Assembly (NCBI GenBank): GCA_024639905.1
Contig: JAHEGE010000007.1
Span: 62,001 to 126,000 of the forward strand
Source: Gammaproteobacteria bacterium
GTDB taxonomy: Bacteria; Pseudomonadota; Gammaproteobacteria; Pseudomonadales; Pseudohongiellaceae
DNA length: 64,000 nt
Direction of reading: 5' to 3'
The position numbers were made by a program, and so were the translations under genes. Below the pieces are notes generated by a model. That model was not told where the DNA came from. It saw nothing but the letters and a program-made list of their open reading frames with translations, and ran no database searches. Shown in pieces: positions 8,459-15,678 of the stretch; positions within the stretch are counted from its first letter, which is position 1, and every line of letters begins with the position of its first letter.

Positions 8459-9052
8459 TTAGAAGGCGTTGTCTCGGAGCTCCCAATCACAGCCCTCGCA
8501 CTCGGCAGACAGCCCGTTCTCAGCAAGCACCGCGATGATGAAATCGCGCCACGTCTCGTTTGGCTGCCACACGGTATTCATGTCGGCCTTCGCCTCGGCC
8601 ATATCTGCACCCTCGTAGATCACACGGTACAGGAAGCTGAACGCAGTCGCGCGTGCGTTTACTTGGCAATGCAGGAGGGTCTTCTTGTCGGTATCACGCT
8701 GCAAAGAATCTGCGAAGGCATAAAAATCCGACGCGAGCGGATTATTCCAATCCACGGGTATATGCATGTATTCCATGCCTAAGCCCTTGATCACTTGGTC
8801 CGCATCGGTCAGCGCATTGGGATTGTTAGTGAAGGCAATGTAGACGATGCGCTCGAAGCCGTTCTCGGCAATCGCGGCAAACTGCTCCTTACTCGGCTGC
8901 CCAGAGCTCGCGAATGTGGGGCTGTACTGACGAAAGTTGACGATATCTGCCAAGCCAGGCGCGGTAGGCTCGACTGCCGCCGCACCGAAGCTGGCCAAAC
9001 CAAGTGAACCTAGCAGCGACAGCGTGGCTGCAAGAGAAGAAAGTCGAGTCAT
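8459..9052 (-). CDS. Exported protein-tyrosine-phosphatase-like protein (DUF442-type)
   Basis: 197 aa with a signal peptide (first about 26 residues, ASFGAAA-VEP). The fold pattern is that of the small phosphatase-like family related to beta-lactamase hydrolase-like proteins: FRQYSP...SSGQPS, then LLHCQVNARATAF. The presumed P-loop has H128, C129 and R134, so cysteine and arginine are separated by four residues rather than the five of the classical HCX5R signature. I recall the same HCQVNxRA form in relatives, so this may be a subfamily trait and not a lesion. A conserved-looking C-terminal CEGC pair is present. AAGAGG ribosome site. Together with the ACT gene it lies between inverted repeat copies. 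Confidence 0.72.
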   Translation of the reverse strand: MTRLSSLAATLSLLGSLGLASFGAAAVEPTAPGLADIVNFRQYSPTFASSGQPSKEQFAAIAENGFERIVYIAFTNNPNALTDADQVIKGLGMEYMHIPVDWNNPLASDFYAFADSLQRDTDKKTLLHCQVNARATAFSFLYRVIYEGADMAEAKADMNTVWQPNETWRDFIIAVLAENGLSAECEGCDWELRDNAF

Positions 9053-9125
9053 GGGGCTACCTCTTGAGGGTGAATGTTAATTAACCGAGCGACTATACCA
9101 GAGGGCTAATGCCAAATCGCGCCTA

Positions 9126-9524
9126 TTAGATTTTACGTAATAGCTGGAGGGCTAGATCGGCCTTGTCGAACGGGACAAAGACGTGATCATGGAATGCTGC
9201 AGCGATAACGTTCGCGCTAATGCCAGCTGCAGCAAGCCGCTCGGCCACCGCTGCGGTGAGCCCCACCGCCTGCAAGCTCGAGTGAACGCTTAGCGTAATT
9301 CCGACGAACACTCCATCGTAGCGAAGGTTAGCCGACTCCGCTCGCTCCAGAGGCAGCAAAAGACTCAGCCCTTCATCCTCGCGAAAGCTGGCGATCGCCG
9401 TATCGACTAAATCGGGAAAGGCATCTAGCTGGCTAGCGGAAAGCGAGCAGAAGACCCACTCTCCGCCCAGTCGCTTGGGGGCGAGATTTGCTAACAGCTG
9501 TTCTAAGTCGACTATGCCCGCCAT
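9126..9524 (-). CDS. ACT-domain protein (COG3602-like)
   Basis: 132 aa with two ACT-like halves. The first is about residues 18-60 (EWVFCSLSASQLDAFPDLVD); the second, about 68-132, contains GVFVGITLSVHSSLQAVGLTAA and FHDHVFVPFDKADLAL. Family members are predicted amino-acid or small-ligand sensors; no catalytic residues are expected. The ATG follows the GNAT stop by 14 bp, with an AAGGG ribosome site, so it is probably the distal gene of the operon beginning with the dioxygenase. The ligand is unknown. Confidence 0.8.
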   Translation of the reverse strand: MAGIVDLEQLLANLAPKRLGGEWVFCSLSASQLDAFPDLVDTAIASFREDEGLSLLLPLERAESANLRYDGVFVGITLSVHSSLQAVGLTAAVAERLAAAGISANVIAAAFHDHVFVPFDKADLALQLLRKI

Positions 9525-9538
9525 AACCCTTGAAATAC

Positions 9539-10081
9539 CTATGAAAAAAGCATCGATGAAAGACCTGACCCCGGGGTTAGTGCCATGGGTATGTCGTTTT
9601 CTAGGCTGCCGTCGGCGTTGAGGATGCGGCCGCGTAACTCGCCTTCGCGAACGAACCCTAGCGACTCATAGAAGGCTAGTGCGCGTGTATTGGACTCTCT
9701 TGCGATGAGTTCGACGCGGCTAATATGCGGCCTGTCCTCGGCTACGCGGCGCAGGAATTCTGCGAACAGCAGCCTACCGACTCCTGTACCTTGCTGTGCA
9801 GGGGCTACGGCGATAGTGAGATCAGTTAACACGTGAGAGAAACAGAAAATCTCTGGGGAATAGCCGTGAATCTCCCCGGCTATTTCTCCGTCGATCTCAG
9901 CGACCAGTCCTAATCCACGCAGAGAGGCGGCACTTAGGAAGTTCTCGACGTAAACCGGTGTCACCTCGAATGCGAGCCGCGCAAGCCCACCGGGCGTCTC
10001 GGCGACATATTTATACAGGTTCAGAACCGCCTGCGAGTCACTTAGACTAGACTCGCGAATGACAACCGCGCGCTTATTCAT
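9539..10081 (-). CDS. GNAT-family N-acetyltransferase with repeat-encoded C-terminus
   Basis: About 180 aa. The acetyl-CoA-binding segment is VAPAQQGTGVGRLLFAEFL (motif A, Q/R-x-x-G-x-G/A) followed by ALAFYESLGFVREGELRG (motif B), the usual GNAT core. I chose the ATG at 10081 (MNKRAVV) over one 12 codons upstream because it gives an 8-bp overlap with the formyltransferase end, typical of translational coupling. The last dozen residues come from an inserted dispersed repeat, so the native C-terminus has been replaced or extended. Substrate unknown; with a formyltransferase next door an aminosugar or amine is possible. Confidence 0.85.
   Translation of the reverse strand: MNKRAVVIRESSLSDSQAVLNLYKYVAETPGGLARLAFEVTPVYVENFLSAASLRGLGLVAEIDGEIAGEIHGYSPEIFCFSHVLTDLTIAVAPAQQGTGVGRLLFAEFLRRVAEDRPHISRVELIARESNTRALAFYESLGFVREGELRGRILNADGSLENDIPMALTPGSGLSSMLFS
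9545..9579 (-). repeat. Dispersed palindromic repeat, reverse copy inside the GNAT gene end
   Basis: Reverse-orientation copy of the GGGGTCAGGTCTTTCATC element. It is read as coding sequence for the last residues of the acetyltransferase (TPGSGLSSMLF), and the stop codon lies just beyond it at 9539-9541. Confidence 0.9.
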
Positions 10082-10892
10082 TGGTAGTGAATTGCCTCGC
10101 CAGTGCGAGGACCTCATCGCTATCTACTAATCGCCAACCTTGGTTAGTAAACGCCGTTAGCTCCTCTTGAGTTGGAAAGGTAAAGTAGCGCCCCGCGTTC
10201 GCGAGCGTAGCCTGCTCGACGCCGGCCAAAGCTTCGCCCGCCGCAACTTTCGCGACTGCCTGAGCGAGAAGCTCACAACCCTGCTCGTAGAGGCCTAAGA
10301 CGTGCCATAGATAGGAGCGCGAGGTGTCAACTTCCAATGTCGAATACCCCAAAATCTTACCCGTATCGATACCGCTATCGTCTATCGTATGTAAGGTCAT
10401 ATTAAGCTCGCTATCGCCATGCATTAGCGCACGGAACGTTGCCATAACGCCCTTGTAGTTCGGCAGGCGACCAGAATGCAAATTGATCACCCCCTTTCCC
10501 GGCACCGCAATCGCCACCTCTCGTAAGATCACCCCGTAGCGAATCGACAGAACGAGATCTGGTGCGGTGGCGGCAAAGCGCGCTAGGCCGTCTCCGTTGA
10601 TATCATTTAGCTCTTCAATCGGTTCCTCGAGGAATCGCTCAAGCCCTTTAAACGTCTGCAGCGCTGCTTGGCTCTCGCCTCGATCTGCGGCCGGAAAAAC
10701 GAATTGGTTAAACAGATCCTGCTCGAAAAATTTTAGCGTATCCAGCGCTTCGGGCTTCGTCGCACCGGCCCCTGCTTTGCCCACTCGTGACGATAAGAAC
10801 ACTCGCAGAGAATGCCCTTGCAACAGGGGCAGCAGAGCATTCAGAGCGATACAGCTGGCGAGATCCCGATTACTTAACAGCGTAATCCTCAT
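10074..10892 (-). CDS. Formyltransferase-fold protein (methionyl-tRNA/sugar formyltransferase superfamily)
   Basis: 272 aa. The N10-formyltetrahydrofolate-dependent formyltransferase core is visible: GVINLHSGRLPNYKGVMATF supplies the catalytic asparagine and histidine, and HTIDDSGIDTGKIL supplies the aspartate (the N-H-D triad). It is shorter than methionyl-tRNA formyltransferase, about 310 aa, and lacks an obvious C-terminal tRNA-binding domain, so it is more likely a small-molecule or sugar-amine formyltransferase. Its ATG overlaps the csaA stop by 4 bp (ATGA), and its end overlaps the GNAT start. Precise acceptor unknown. Confidence 0.85.
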   Translation of the reverse strand: MRITLLSNRDLASCIALNALLPLLQGHSLRVFLSSRVGKAGAGATKPEALDTLKFFEQDLFNQFVFPAADRGESQAALQTFKGLERFLEEPIEELNDINGDGLARFAATAPDLVLSIRYGVILREVAIAVPGKGVINLHSGRLPNYKGVMATFRALMHGDSELNMTLHTIDDSGIDTGKILGYSTLEVDTSRSYLWHVLGLYEQGCELLAQAVAKVAAGEALAGVEQATLANAGRYFTFPTQEELTAFTNQGWRLVDSDEVLALARQFTTNE

Positions 10893-11236
10893 ATCAATCG
10901 CGACCCATTGGGCACGGGCTGAGTGGGCATCGTTAGTACGACCTCACCAGAGGCGTTATGGAAGCCCGTCACCAAACACTCGGACATGACCGGGCCTATT
11001 TGTTTCACCGGGAAGTTCACCACCGCGAGAACCTGTTTGCCCAATAGCGTCGAGGGATCGTAGAGGTCGGTAATCTGCGCACTCGACTTTTTCACGCCAA
11101 TTTCGGCACCGAAGTCCACTCGAAGTTTATACGCCGGGCGGCGTGCCTCGGGAAATTCTTCGACAGCGATAATCGTACCGACACGCAGGTCAACGCGCAT
11201 GAAATCATCCCAAGTTATCTCAACCTGATTGCTCAC
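10889..11236 (-). CDS. csaA: CsaA-type tRNA-binding protein
   Basis: 115 aa, a stand-alone OB-fold tRNA-binding domain like the C-terminal domain of methionyl-tRNA synthetase. Recognisable features are FMRVDLRVGTIIAVEEFPEA, a KKSSAQITDLYDP segment, QVLAVVNFPVKQIGP and a C-terminal VPNGSRLI. CsaA proteins are dimeric and bind tRNA; a chaperone role has been proposed in Bacillus. It sits in a coupled operon, overlapping its neighbours on both sides by 4 bp (ATGA with the formyltransferase downstream and with the small ORF upstream). A link between tRNA binding and the formyltransferase is tempting but is inference. Confidence 0.93.
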   Translation of the reverse strand: MSNQVEITWDDFMRVDLRVGTIIAVEEFPEARRPAYKLRVDFGAEIGVKKSSAQITDLYDPSTLLGKQVLAVVNFPVKQIGPVMSECLVTGFHNASGEVVLTMPTQPVPNGSRLI

Positions 11237-11364
11237 GCCTTCCTCCCGTTTAGTAACTTATTCGATATAGCGCCACGCGGCGATTTTGCCATCAGCTCAC
11301 AGTGCCCAATCGCGAAGTCTCGTTCTGCAGGCGTCAAAGAATCCAAGGACAGCGCGTCGATCAC
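11233..11364 (-). CDS. Short operon ORF of about 43 aa, function unknown
   Basis: A small frame between the dioxygenase and csaA. The GTG at 11364 overlaps the dioxygenase TGA (GTGA), and the stop overlaps the csaA ATG (ATGA), so this start gives an unbroken chain of 4-bp overlaps. A longer frame from 11448 is possible but would overlap the dioxygenase by 88 bp. The product, (M)IDALSLDSLTPAERDFAIG and on to KLLNGRKA, is hydrophilic and helical with one cysteine (GHCEL). I recognise no family. It may be a small protein or mainly a coupling leader. Confidence 0.5.
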   Translation of the reverse strand: MIDALSLDSLTPAERDFAIGHCELMAKSPRGAISNKLLNGRKA

Positions 11365-12206
11365 CGAATAAACCTGCGAACAAACCGTTTCAATCGCGAC
11401 ACCGGCCTGTCCTCTGGTAGCGAGAATTCCGCCGTCGCAGGAATCCAAAAGGGATCGCGCAGAGATAACCCTTCCGCCCCGCTGTGCATGGGCGTGTAGT
11501 ATTCGCAGTCTTCGAAATAGTAGTGCGTGACCTGCGAATGCCGGCTACGAGACAGATCGGTTTGCGCAGCACCGCCATGTAACAGGTTGGCATGCCAGAT
11601 CAACGCCTGACCGCGCTTTATCGTGCCAAACTCGTGCTGCAAGCCACGCGCTTCGACTAGCGCCTTAATATTTTCTTCGTAAAAACGATAATTGTCGTAG
11701 CTCGGCTCAAGATCGAAATCTTGCATGGCGTATTCGGGTAGGAGATGGCTTCCCGGATAATACTGCAGCGGCCCGTTGTCTAGATCTATGTCTTCCAGCG
11801 CCACCCACACCCCCGCCATAAACCCGCTAGGGATTGAATTGAAATGCACGATGTCTGAATGCGTCGCTTGGCGCGTGCCGATGGGGAAATTCAGCGTTTG
11901 AAACGGCAATGCCCGGCGACCGAATAGCTGCTCTAAAGCGCCCAGGGCTAACGGAAGCACCGCCAGCTGTCTCACCTCATCTATCCGCTTCCAAGCGTCC
12001 TGCGCCCGCGCAGGCGCAGTCGGATTGAGCCTGTGATCCTCAGGATAACAAGGCTCAACTCTCGCAACTAAACTGTCGAGAAAATCCGAACTGACATCGA
12101 GGTCGAAAACGAGATAGCCGCGCTCGGCAAATTCGCTGACCTGAGCCTCGCTCAGGGGCGACTGCGTGACGGCATAAGCGGGCAGGGCTTGCTTGGTAGC
12201 TTTCAT
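11361..12206 (-). CDS. Phytanoyl-CoA dioxygenase (PhyH) family Fe(II)/2-oxoglutarate oxygenase
   Basis: About 281 aa. The double-stranded beta-helix iron site is visible: THSDIVHF gives H118 and D120 (numbered from the upstream GTG at 12212), LIWHANLLHGG gives the distal histidine (H212), and R222/R224 in DLSRSRH can bind 2-oxoglutarate. I prefer the ATG at 12206 over the GTG two codons earlier. It heads a coupled minus-strand operon with csaA, a formyltransferase and a GNAT, which suggests it hydroxylates an intermediate of the same pathway, not phytanoyl-CoA. The tail RLKRFVRRFIR is basic. Substrate unknown. Confidence 0.87.
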   Translation of the reverse strand: MKATKQALPAYAVTQSPLSEAQVSEFAERGYLVFDLDVSSDFLDSLVARVEPCYPEDHRLNPTAPARAQDAWKRIDEVRQLAVLPLALGALEQLFGRRALPFQTLNFPIGTRQATHSDIVHFNSIPSGFMAGVWVALEDIDLDNGPLQYYPGSHLLPEYAMQDFDLEPSYDNYRFYEENIKALVEARGLQHEFGTIKRGQALIWHANLLHGGAAQTDLSRSRHSQVTHYYFEDCEYYTPMHSGAEGLSLRDPFWIPATAEFSLPEDRPVSRLKRFVRRFIR

Positions 12207-12340
12207 ACGCACACTTCACTAAAAGGCTTTAACCTTGGGCTGCGCAGAGTATACCTAGCTTGAGTCGAGACCAACACTGCGCGATGATTCCTAGCTTAGC
12301 TGCAAGCACTGTGGGTCAAGACGGAATTGAGGTAGGTAGT

Positions 12341-12712
12341 ATGTCGAATTATCAGCAACGACTCGTGCGGCTGTGCGCCCTGCTTCTGAGCCTAAGCGCC
12401 GCAAGCCCCAGCTGCATAGCCGAGCAGGCCGAGGCGGGCGAGCGCCTCTTCCTCGACAACTGCGCCGAATGTCATCAGCCCAATGGGCAAGGTATTCGCG
12501 GAGTTTATCCGTCGCTAGCTGCCAGCGAAATTGTGCGCGGCAGCGGCGCCGACGTCGCGCTCCAGCTCATCATTGGCCGCGGCGAGATGCCCTCTTTCGC
12601 AGGGGCGCTCTCAGCTGCAGAAATGGCCACACTTATCAACTTCGTGCGCAACGCATGGGGCAATAGTGGCGAGCCGATTAGCGAAGCCACGGTATCGGGG
12701 TTACTGCCTTGA
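12341..12712 (+). CDS. Exported class I cytochrome c
   Basis: 123 aa from the ATG at 12341, preferred over an earlier frame start at 12260 because it follows a GAGGTAG ribosome site and opens directly into a signal peptide (LCALLLSLSAASPSCIA). One haem site, CAECH (C41, C44, H45), is followed by QPNGQGIRGVYPSLA. GRGEMPSF supplies the probable distal methionine. A periplasmic electron carrier; its partner is not evident. It is divergent from the dioxygenase operon across about 130 bp. Confidence 0.9.
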   Translation: MSNYQQRLVRLCALLLSLSAASPSCIAEQAEAGERLFLDNCAECHQPNGQGIRGVYPSLAASEIVRGSGADVALQLIIGRGEMPSFAGALSAAEMATLINFVRNAWGNSGEPISEATVSGLLP

Positions 12713-12819
12713 GCTAAGAGGTACACTCCATAGCAACTCACCCCTGCGCGCTTGACCCACTCTACACCTGCCTCTACACTCGCTCACACCTGTCGGTTCT
12801 CAAAAACTTGGCGCAAGCA

Positions 12820-13743
12820 ATGCACAGCGAAAATCACGACCCATTGTCTATCGCGCCCCTGACTGATCTCGGCATCGATCCTCAGTTCCTCGCCTATTTA
12901 CGCGAACCCCCGCGTATTAGCTACACGCAACCTGAAGACCCCTGGCTTCGCCGCCGCCTCGTCTCCACGCTCGAGGTGATGCTTGGTCGCAACAGAATCG
13001 AAAAGACTTACCATAAGATCAAAGCGGCGCCTTTTAGCATTGCGGATTTTTTTGGGTCTGCGCTGCGTGAAGCTGAGATTAAGGTTGACCTAGATCAGAC
13101 CAAGCTCGATACGATCCCACGCACAGGCCCCCTGCTTTTCGTCGCCAATCATCCATTCGGCGTGGTCGACGGCATGGTGCTGTGCGACATCGCAGCTCGC
13201 GTGCGCGGTGACCTGCGCATCATGCTGAACTCCTTGCTCTGTCAAGACCGACAGCTAGCACCGTATTTTCTGCCGATAGATTTTAGCAACGACAAACAAG
13301 CGACGAAGACCAATATCCGCTCGAAGCAGCTTGCACTTGAGTATTTATCCAAAGATATTCCCGTGCTCATTTTCCCCTCGGGGATGGTGTCTACGGCAGA
13401 CAAATTCGGATTCGGTGAGGTAGAGGACGCCCCTTGGACGACGTTCGCGGCGAAAGTCATTCGTGAGGCCGAGGCGACAGTGGTGCCGATTCACTTCCAC
13501 GGTCGCAATAGCCGCCTTTTTCATATCGCCTCGCATATCGCGGAGCCGCTGCGCTTGGCGTTGCTGGTGAGCGAGGCCTTGAAAAAATTTGGCAAGACGC
13601 TGCATGTCGATATCGGCGACCCGATTCCTTACTCGCAGCTTAGCGGGCTAAGCTCTCGTAAAGAGCTCACAGACTATTTGTACGGCGCTGTTCGCGAGCT
13701 TGGCAAGACTGGGGCGTCTAACGCAGGTAGGACGCACCGTTAA
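12820..13743 (+). CDS. Lysophospholipid acyltransferase-like protein (PlsC superfamily, hemolysin/OlsB-type)
   Basis: About 307 aa from the ATG at 12820; a TTG four codons upstream is less likely. The acyltransferase block reads LLFVANHPFGVVDG, an NHPFGxxDG form in which histidine and aspartate are five residues apart. This is the variant I know from the putative-hemolysin/COG3176 group, not the HX4D of classical PlsC. A later VLIFPSGMVSTAD matches the FPEG-type block. It probably transfers acyl groups to a lysolipid or amino-lipid at the inner membrane. Its 3' end overlaps the convergent SDR gene by 26 bp. Confidence 0.84.
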   Translation: MHSENHDPLSIAPLTDLGIDPQFLAYLREPPRISYTQPEDPWLRRRLVSTLEVMLGRNRIEKTYHKIKAAPFSIADFFGSALREAEIKVDLDQTKLDTIPRTGPLLFVANHPFGVVDGMVLCDIAARVRGDLRIMLNSLLCQDRQLAPYFLPIDFSNDKQATKTNIRSKQLALEYLSKDIPVLIFPSGMVSTADKFGFGEVEDAPWTTFAAKVIREAEATVVPIHFHGRNSRLFHIASHIAEPLRLALLVSEALKKFGKTLHVDIGDPIPYSQLSGLSSRKELTDYLYGAVRELGKTGASNAGRTHR

Positions 13744-14497
13744 CATCGATCACTGTACCGGTCGAAAATTCAGCGCCTGTCGATGCCAAGAACAGTACGG
13801 CATGCGCCACCTCTTCTGGCTCCGCGACGCGATTGAACGGACTCTGCGCCTTGATCTCAACACCCTCACTACTAGCTAAGCGCTCAGCCGTTAACTCCGT
13901 ATTGACGAAGCCAGGCGCGACTGCGCCGACGAAAATTTTGTGCGGCGCAAGTGCAATAGCCAACGACTGACTCAAAGAAGTCAGGCCCGCCTTGCTCGCT
14001 CCATAGGCTGGTTTTATCGGCTCGCCTCGATAGGCGCCGCGGGACGTAATATTAACGATGCGCCCACCGCCGCTTTTCATCATGTGCTGTGCGGCGCAAA
14101 AACATACATTCGCTGGGCCAACAAGATTTGCCGCGAGAGTCTGCTGCCACGCGGCTTGCCAATCTTCATAATTAGTCGAATCGATTGGATGGTATATGCC
14201 TATGCCAGCATTATTCACTACGATGTCTAACCCACCGAGCGCTAGGGCAGCCTCGTCTATCACCAATCTGACTTGTTCGGGATCCGCAACGTCGGCGCAG
14301 TGCAAGCTGTGCTTGCCCGCCGCACCGCCGCCAGACGCCTCTAGCTGCGCTAATGCGGCCTGTGCCGCGTCGTCATTACTGCGATAGACCATTGCCACGC
14401 ATGCGCCGCCGGCTGCAAAAGCCTTGGATATTGCCAGCCCTATGCCCCGTGTACCGCCTGTGACGACGACGCGTTTTCCTGCAAAATTCAAGCGCAC
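13718..14497 (-). CDS. Short-chain dehydrogenase/reductase, FabG-like
   Basis: 259 aa classical SDR. Cofactor loop TGGTRGIG (residues 13-20), structural NNAGIG (95-100), catalytic S152, Y165 and K169 (YGASK), and a VAPGFVNTEL segment. It resembles 3-oxoacyl-ACP reductases and 3-hydroxyacyl or sugar dehydrogenases; the substrate is not decidable. The gene ends inside the acyltransferase gene, converging with a 26-bp overlap, so the last eight or so codons on each strand are constrained by the other. It may be co-transcribed from upstream of GAPDH, as the gap to gap is only 22 bp. Confidence 0.9.
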   Translation of the reverse strand: MRLNFAGKRVVVTGGTRGIGLAISKAFAAGGACVAMVYRSNDDAAQAALAQLEASGGGAAGKHSLHCADVADPEQVRLVIDEAALALGGLDIVVNNAGIGIYHPIDSTNYEDWQAAWQQTLAANLVGPANVCFCAAQHMMKSGGGRIVNITSRGAYRGEPIKPAYGASKAGLTSLSQSLAIALAPHKIFVGAVAPGFVNTELTAERLASSEGVEIKAQSPFNRVAEPEEVAHAVLFLASTGAEFSTGTVIDVNGASYLR

Positions 14498-14519
14498 TCT
14501 CCTCTTCTAGCGCCACGCG

Positions 14520-15566
14520 CTACGCAATGCCGTCCATCTTTGCGAGCCTGCCGATAAGCTCTTCGACCCGCGAACTGTAACCCCATTCGTTATCATACCA
14601 GCTCACTACTTTCACCAGATTGCCTACCATCACCTGTGTAAGCACGCTGTCGAAAATGCTCGAATGCGAGTTGCCAATGATATCGCTGCTGACGATCGGC
14701 GCCGTAGAATAACTGAGTATGCCTTTCATAGGCCCCTCTGCTGCTATTCGCATTGCCGTATTAATTTCCTCTACCGTGACATCGCGGTCGAGTTCGACAA
14801 CCAAGTCTACGACGCTACCATCTGGCACAGGCACACGCATTGCGAGCCCATCCAGTTTGCCCGCTAGTTCCGGAATGACTAAGCCAATCGCCTTCGCGGC
14901 GCCGGTCGATGTCGGCACGATATTCGTTGCCGCATTGCGTGAGCGCCGCGGATCGCCACTATTCGGCGCGTCGATGAGGCGCTGACCCGAGGTATACGCA
15001 TGCACAGTGGTGAGCAGCCCGCGGCGCAATCCGAATGCGTCATGGAGCACCTTCGCAAGTGGCGCGGCGCAATTTGTCGTACAGCTTGCATTACTAATAA
15101 TGCGACTCTTCGGCGTAATGACATGGTCATTAACGCCGCTGACCAGTGTCGCCTCTAAAGGGTCTCTCGACGGCACAGTGAGTAACACGCGACTAGCGCC
15201 CGCGGCGAGGTGCTTCTCGAGGTCGACCAACTGTTTGAACGCCCCCGAACTTTCGACCACGTAGTCCACCTCGAGCTCGCGCCAAGGCAGCTTTGCTGGA
15301 TCGCGCTCGCTCAGCACGATAAACGGATCGCCATTGATCTCCATTCGATCGCCATCGACCGACACATCGCCGGGAAAAAGGCCGTGGGTGCTGTCATATT
15401 GAAACGCATAGGCTAGCTGCTCAGGGCTAGCGAGGTCGTTCACCGCCACCACATCATAATGACCACGCTGTTTCGCGATGCGCATAATCGTGCGCCCAAT
15501 TCGGCCAAAGCCGTTGATCGCGATTCGCGGCAATCGCTTGCTCCCTGTCGGTGCTTTTTTTGACAT
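14520..15566 (-). CDS. gap: Glyceraldehyde-3-phosphate dehydrogenase
   Basis: 348 aa type I GAPDH, cytosolic, glycolysis/gluconeogenesis. INGFGRIGR (residues 17-25) is the NAD-binding loop, D44 after the second strand (AVND) favours NAD+ over NADP+, SNASCTTNC carries the catalytic C162, and TVHAYT carries H189. The C-terminal WYDNEWGYSSRV is characteristic. A short lysine-rich N-terminal extension (MSKKAPTGSKRLP) precedes the domain. It provides the lower-glycolysis entry for triose phosphate made by the glycerol genes further along the window. Confidence 0.97.
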   Translation of the reverse strand: MSKKAPTGSKRLPRIAINGFGRIGRTIMRIAKQRGHYDVVAVNDLASPEQLAYAFQYDSTHGLFPGDVSVDGDRMEINGDPFIVLSERDPAKLPWRELEVDYVVESSGAFKQLVDLEKHLAAGASRVLLTVPSRDPLEATLVSGVNDHVITPKSRIISNASCTTNCAAPLAKVLHDAFGLRRGLLTTVHAYTSGQRLIDAPNSGDPRRSRNAATNIVPTSTGAAKAIGLVIPELAGKLDGLAMRVPVPDGSVVDLVVELDRDVTVEEINTAMRIAAEGPMKGILSYSTAPIVSSDIIGNSHSSIFDSVLTQVMVGNLVKVVSWYDNEWGYSSRVEELIGRLAKMDGIA

Positions 15567-15678
15567 TGTTAACTCCTTTCGACTCCACAGCCCTAATTAG
15601 ACTCTTCGCCTCAGTAGACCGTTAACCCGAAGAGTTTGCTTCGCTAATTTTTCACAGTCGGTGATACGCGAAGCCAAC

